A stretch of DNA of 36,260 bases from Candidatus Segetimicrobium genomatis (GTDB taxonomy: Bacteria > Sysuimicrobiota > Sysuimicrobiia > Sysuimicrobiales > Kaftiobacteriaceae): the NCBI GenBank assembly GCA_005882335.1, contig VBAP01000050.1:1-36260 (forward strand), given 5' to 3'. A program made the position numbers and the translations under genes. The notes beneath the pieces were generated by a model. The model saw nothing but the letters and a program-made list of their open reading frames with translations, was not told the DNA's origin and searched no databases. This document shows positions 32,375-36,260 of this stretch, piece after piece (position 1 is the first letter of the stretch; the number at the start of each line of letters is the position of its first letter).

Positions 32375-32752
32375 TTACGCTCGTCGCTCTAACGAACGCA
32401 TCAAGAAGTGAACCATTTTCCCCACACGATCGTAACCATCGTCGCACTGAACGTATGCCTCGGCAGAGAGGAACCCGAGGTCACTAGCCAGCCGAAGATG
32501 ATAGCGGACCTCAAAAGCAGACCCTCTCGCAATACTGCAGAATCTAACGTACTCTCGAGTGGAGCCCCGACCGCAGCCCTCAGCTAGATTGGCGGGTACG
32601 GACATAGCTGCCCTGCGAAGCTGCTGCGTCACTCCGAAACGCTCACTAAGAGGAAAAGTCTCCGTCTCTCTGTAGATTTGTAGTGCCAGTTCGTGTGCCA
32701 GCTTCCAAGCTTCCAATGACTCAAAGAGTGGGCGCGACCCGGAATGCTGCAT
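32375..32752 (-). CDS. Four-helix-bundle protein (S23/IVP family)
   Basis: 125 residues with the family's marks: FESLEAWKLAHELALQIYRE, LSERFGVTQQLRRAAMSVPA, NLAEGCGRGSTREYVRFCSI and SAFEVRYHLRLASDLGF. It is a small, cytosolic, likely oligomeric nucleic-acid-associated protein. The family was first found within 23S rRNA intervening sequences, and related folds serve as accessory proteins of diversity-generating retroelements (Avd). No rRNA, reverse transcriptase or variable repeat is present here. The gene has weak translation signals and sits alone between inverted repeat arms, which is unlike its pilus-gene neighbours and suggests an inserted element. Confidence 0.9.
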   Translation of the reverse strand: MQHSGSRPLFESLEAWKLAHELALQIYRETETFPLSERFGVTQQLRRAAMSVPANLAEGCGRGSTREYVRFCSIARGSAFEVRYHLRLASDLGFLSAEAYVQCDDGYDRVGKMVHFLMRSLERRA

Positions 32753-32831
32753 TGCACCAAGAACTTACAACAGGCACCGAGCGTTTCCAATAGCCCAAAC
32801 TGGCTAATTCCCTGCACTGGGGAATTAACAA

Positions 32832-32859
32832 GCCGGGGCGGCTGTCAGCCCACCCCGGC
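32832..32859 (-). terminator. Probable terminator hairpin downstream of pilC
   Basis: GCCGGGG and CCCCGGC close a long stem, with an inner GGCTG/CAGCC pair and one bulge. On the minus strand it is followed by TTGTTAATT, a weak T-rich tail. It lies about 65 bases after the pilC stop and could also be the 5' boundary of the four-helix-bundle gene's leader. Confidence 0.55.
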
Positions 32860-32922
32860 ACGTCTTTCCACGCCTCGCTCTTCCGGTCCCGCGACTGCTC
32901 GACAGCGCGACCGCGCGACTGC

Positions 32923-34143
32923 CTACTTAATCCCGGTAATCAATTGATACAGCGGCATATAGAACGACAAGACGATGAACCCGACCACAAATCCGAGGAA
33001 CATGATCAGCAGAGGCTCCAGGATGGAAGTCAGCTGGGCCAGGGTCGTCTCCACTTCAGCGTCATAGAAGTCTGCGACCTTCTGCAACATGCTGTCGAGC
33101 GTGCCGGTTTCCTCGCCGACGGCGGTCATCTGGACCACCATGGGAGGGAACAGACCGCTGGACTGCAGGGGCACGGCGATGCTCTCGCCCTCGCGGATGC
33201 TGCTGCGCACGCTTTCGATAGCCTGCGACACGACCTTGTTCTCCACAGCCTTGGCCACCACTTCCAGCGCCTGCATGATCGGGACGCCGCTGCTGATCAG
33301 CGTCCCGAGGGTGCGCGTGAAACGGGAGATGGTCACTTTCCGGACCAGAGGGCCGAAGACCGGAACACGAAGCTTGAAGGTGTCAAACCGGAACCGGCCG
33401 GCCGGCGTGTTGATGTACATCCGGAACCCGTAGAGCCCGAGCAGGATGAACCCCAGGAAGACGTACCAGTAGCCGGTGAGCAGCTCCGTACTGAAGATCA
33501 GGACACGCGTCGGCAGCGGCAACACTAGGTCCAACCCTTTGAAGAACCCGATGAACTGCGGCAGGATGAAGAACACCAGGAAGAAGATCACACCCAGAGC
33601 AAAGGTCATGATTGCTGCGGGATAGGTGATGGCGGCGCGGACCTTCTGGCGCAGCGACAGGTCCTTCTCAAAGAACGTCGCCACACGGTTGAGCACGTCG
33701 TCCAGCACGCCGCCGACCTCACCGGCGCGTACCATGTTCACCATCAGGGTGTTGAACGTCTCCGGGTGCTTGCCGAACGAGTCGGAGAGCGTCATGCCCT
33801 CTTCGACGTCCTTGCGCACTTCGCCGACGATCTGGCGGAGCTTCTGGCTCTCCGTCTGCTGCTCCAAGATCGTTAACGTGCGTACCATCGAGAGCCCCGC
33901 GTTTACCATCGTGGCAAATTGGCGGGCGAACACCGTGAGCTCACGGAGGCCGACCCTGCGCAGCCCACGCAGCCCGCGTAGCCCAAGGCGAAATTCTCCC
34001 CGGCCGGCTTGTTTCTGCAGGCTGGTGACGAAGAACCCCATCTCCTGGAGCTTGCCAATTACCAGGACCTCGGTTTCGGCATCGATGGCACCGGCCACCA
34101 CACGGCCGGACGCATCGCGGGCACTATATCTGAAGGTCGCCAT
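32923..34143 (-). CDS. pilC: Type IV pilus inner-membrane platform protein PilC
   Basis: 406 residues, normal family length. Two type II secretion F-type domains are visible: about 68-190 (FARQFATMVNAGLSMVRTL, RAGEVGGVLDDVLNRVATFF) and about 270-390 (FTRTLGTLISSGVPIMQAL, VGEETGTLDSMLQKVADFYD). Membrane helices are at about 168-192, 215-238 and 372-396. It couples the PilB and PilT motors to pilin polymerisation. Residues about 53-63 (RLGLRGLRGLRR), just before the first F domain, are encoded by a 9-bp tandem repeat. It lies downstream of pilB and pilT in the common order. Confidence 0.95.
   Translation of the reverse strand: MATFRYSARDASGRVVAGAIDAETEVLVIGKLQEMGFFVTSLQKQAGRGEFRLGLRGLRGLRRVGLRELTVFARQFATMVNAGLSMVRTLTILEQQTESQKLRQIVGEVRKDVEEGMTLSDSFGKHPETFNTLMVNMVRAGEVGGVLDDVLNRVATFFEKDLSLRQKVRAAITYPAAIMTFALGVIFFLVFFILPQFIGFFKGLDLVLPLPTRVLIFSTELLTGYWYVFLGFILLGLYGFRMYINTPAGRFRFDTFKLRVPVFGPLVRKVTISRFTRTLGTLISSGVPIMQALEVVAKAVENKVVSQAIESVRSSIREGESIAVPLQSSGLFPPMVVQMTAVGEETGTLDSMLQKVADFYDAEVETTLAQLTSILEPLLIMFLGFVVGFIVLSFYMPLYQLITGIK
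33956..33982. repeat. 9-bp tandem repeat inside pilC
   Basis: Three exact-period 9-mers that read GGCTACGCG, GGCTGCGTG and GGCTGCGCA on the minus strand, encoding LRG-LRG-LRR. The core CTACGC is shared with the other 9-bp repeat sites. The gene stays in frame. Confidence 0.7.
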
Positions 34144-34172
34144 ACCTAATCCTCACCTTCCCGCTGTACTGC

Positions 34173-34302
34173 GTCTACCAGGTCTTCCGATTCTTTCCGA
34201 ATCTTCCAGGTCTACCAGGTCTACCAAGGTCTACCATGTCTCAAGATCAATCCGCGGTTTGAGACTCGGGAGACCCGGTAGACACTTGAAACCTGGTAGA
34301 CC
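34173..34302. repeat. Inverted 9-bp-unit repeat (hairpin element) between pilT and pilC
   Basis: The left arm (34173-34242) has about seven units of the type GTCTACCAG or GTCTTCCGA with slight drift in spacing. The right arm (34261-34302) has reverse-type units (GAGACCCGG, TAGACACTT). GGTCTACCAGGT is matched perfectly. The centre CAATCCGCGG separates them. It fills most of the 163-base pilT-pilC gap. Confidence 0.8.
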
Positions 34303-34306
34303 GTTC

Positions 34307-35485
<1,179 letters not shown>

Positions 35486-35549
35486 GCGTCACCTCTTGGC
35501 CTGTCTTACCCTAAAGGGCGAGAGACTAGGCGCCTACCGCCCCAGAGAC

Positions 35550-35666
35550 GCAGTCGCGCCGTCGCGCGGTCGCGCAGTCGTGGGCCGCTGATGCCGCGAC
35601 CGCCTGACCGCTCGACTGCCCGGCTGCTCACTCCGCGACCGCCTGACCGCTCGACTGCTCGACTGC
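35550..35666. repeat. Inverted 8-bp-unit repeat (hairpin element) at the pilB end / pilB-pilT gap
   Basis: The left arm (35550-35581) has four 8-mers of the type GCAGTCGC. The right arm (35596-35627) has four of the type GCGACCGC, and a second, similar set follows (35635-35666). Arms pair at about 24 of 32 positions. The second set lies within pilB and encodes its final residues ([12 protein letters not shown]). Confidence 0.8.
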
Positions 35667-36260
35667 GTCGTTCGGCCCGTTGTCGTTCGCCCGCTCCACG
35701 TTCACCACGCGCCACACTTCGGCCAGCGACGTCAACCCCGCCGCCGCCTTCTCCAGTCCGTCCTCGAGCAGCGTCGTCATCCCTGCTCCCACCGCCTGCT
35801 CCTTCAGCGTGTGGTGCGGCGCTCGGTTGATCACCAGGTGCCGCAGTTCATCGTCCATCTCCGCAATCTCGAAGATCGCCACCCGCCCCCGGTACCCCGT
35901 GTAGTTGCAGAACTCGCACCCCCGCCCCAGGTAATACGTCCCCTCCCGCGCCCGCGCCCCGAACCGCGCCTGCACCTCCTCCGCCCCATGCCGGTCCGCC
36001 TCCCGGCACTTGGGACACAGCACCCGCACCAGCCGCTGCGCCGCCACCCCTTCCAGCGCCGACGCCACCAGGTACGGCTCGATCCCCATGTCCAGCAGCC
36101 GCGTGATCGCCCCCGGCGCGTCGTTGGTGTGCAGCGTGCTCAGCACCAGGTGCCCGGTCAGCGCCGCCTGGATGGCGATCCGCGCCGTCTCCTGATCGCG
36201 CACCTCGCCCACCATGATGATGTCGGGGTCCTGGCGCAGGAAGTGCCGCAGGGAGGACGG
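35628..36260 (-). CDS. pilB: Type IV pilus assembly ATPase PilB, partial (5' end beyond the window)
   Basis: The C-terminal 210 residues of a GspE/PilB-type extension motor. The reading frame is open to the right edge. Visible parts are [20 protein letters not shown] (Walker B region), [18 protein letters not shown] (His box) and a tetracysteine zinc site. The zinc site is CPKC (about 72 residues into the visible part) and CEFC, 35-40 residues later, followed by [14 protein letters not shown]. It then ends with a [11 protein letters not shown] helix. These mark PilB, not PilT. Its tail after NVERANDNG is encoded by the 8-bp repeat. The frame continues upstream of the first internal Met (36215), so this is a true partial gene. 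Confidence 0.95.
   Translation of the reverse strand, partial: PSSLRHFLRQDPDIIMVGEVRDQETARIAIQAALTGHLVLSTLHTNDAPGAITRLLDMGIEPYLVASALEGVAAQRLVRVLCPKCREADRHGAEEVQARFGARAREGTYYLGRGCEFCNYTGYRGRVAIFEIAEMDDELRHLVINRAPHHTLKEQAVGAGMTTLLEDGLEKAAAGLTSLAEVWRVVNVERANDNGPNDAVEQSSGQAVAE

Larger units (their letters stand above)
32321..32922. repeat. Inverted 8-bp-unit arms flanking the four-helix-bundle gene
   Basis: The left arm (32321-32344) has three 8-mers of the type GCAGTCGG. The right arm (32891-32922) has four 8-mers of the type GCGACTGC. 24 bases of the right arm match the reverse complement of the left arm at 21 positions. The arms enclose about 545 bases whose only gene is the S23/IVP-type protein; a terminator hairpin lies inside the right side. 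Confidence 0.75.

Noticed and set aside
32375-32752. Diversity-generating retroelement accessory protein (Avd)
   Set aside because: No reverse transcriptase, template repeat or variable repeat is found nearby. The motifs fit the general S23/IVP family.
4460-34302. Repeat clusters as CRISPR arrays
   Set aside because: Units are only 7-9 bp, directly adjacent with no unique spacers, inverted in pairs and scattered among genes. No cas genes are present.

Overview
The window is GC-rich bacterial chromosome. It has three linked parts: type IV pilus assembly genes at both ends, a cell-wall or secretion-associated MoxR/DUF58/transglutaminase trio, and a large surface-glycan cluster in the middle. 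No rRNA, tRNA, CRISPR array, transposase or phage gene was seen. The gene content does not fix the phylum. The mixture fits an uncultured, piliated, polysaccharide-coated environmental bacterium, and this placement is inference.

Layout. Positions 1-4448 (minus strand) hold prepilin peptidase PilD and a canonical minor-pilin run in the order FimT/GspH, PilV, PilW, PilX. The PilX-type gene is unusually long and runs off the left edge. Positions 4503-8975 (minus) hold MoxR, DUF58 and TgpA-like transglutaminase genes. Positions 8972-11774 (minus) hold a GT4 glycosyltransferase and a WbaP-type glycan-priming phosphotransferase. All minus-strand genes from 11774 down to 1 run in one direction. A divergent intergenic region at 11775-11890 then starts a tightly packed plus-strand operon to 23675: GT4, rmlA-rmlC-rmlB-rmlD (dTDP-L-rhamnose), Wzx flippase, a GT2-methyltransferase fusion, an ATP-grasp/HAD fusion, a methyltransferase, a DegT sugar aminotransferase and a GT2. 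Positions 23685-29481 hold a GDP-mannose dehydratase/reductase-type SDR, two O-antigen ligase/polymerase-type membrane proteins (one fused to TPRs, one next to a separate TPR gene) and another methyltransferase. Positions 29649-31341 hold three major-type pilins, two of them near-identical tandem copies with their own terminators; one has a very good sigma-54 promoter. Positions 31552-36260 hold a secreted BamE-like protein, a four-helix-bundle (S23/IVP family) protein, PilC, PilT and the C-terminal part of PilB.

How it fits together. WbaP, Wzx and Wzy-type proteins, several glycosyltransferases and rhamnose synthesis make up most of a Wzx/Wzy-type glycan pathway. Its neighbours are pilins, and the Wzy/TPR proteins next to them could be polymerases, ligases or pilin oligosaccharyltransferases.

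The most unusual signal is not a gene. The window is peppered with degenerate short-period tandem repeats, with units of 9 bp (core about RNTCTACGC) or 8 bp (core about GCGACTGC). Most sites are built as two inverted arms around a short unrelated centre, so they could form long imperfect hairpins. They sit at gene junctions and also inside coding sequence. Every copy found well inside a gene has the 9-bp (frame-neutral) unit, whereas 8-bp copies touch only gene ends. The four-helix-bundle gene is itself bracketed by inverted 8-bp arms. That resembles the arrangement known for this family in 23S rRNA intervening sequences and suggests, as a hypothesis, a link between this protein and the repeat family.
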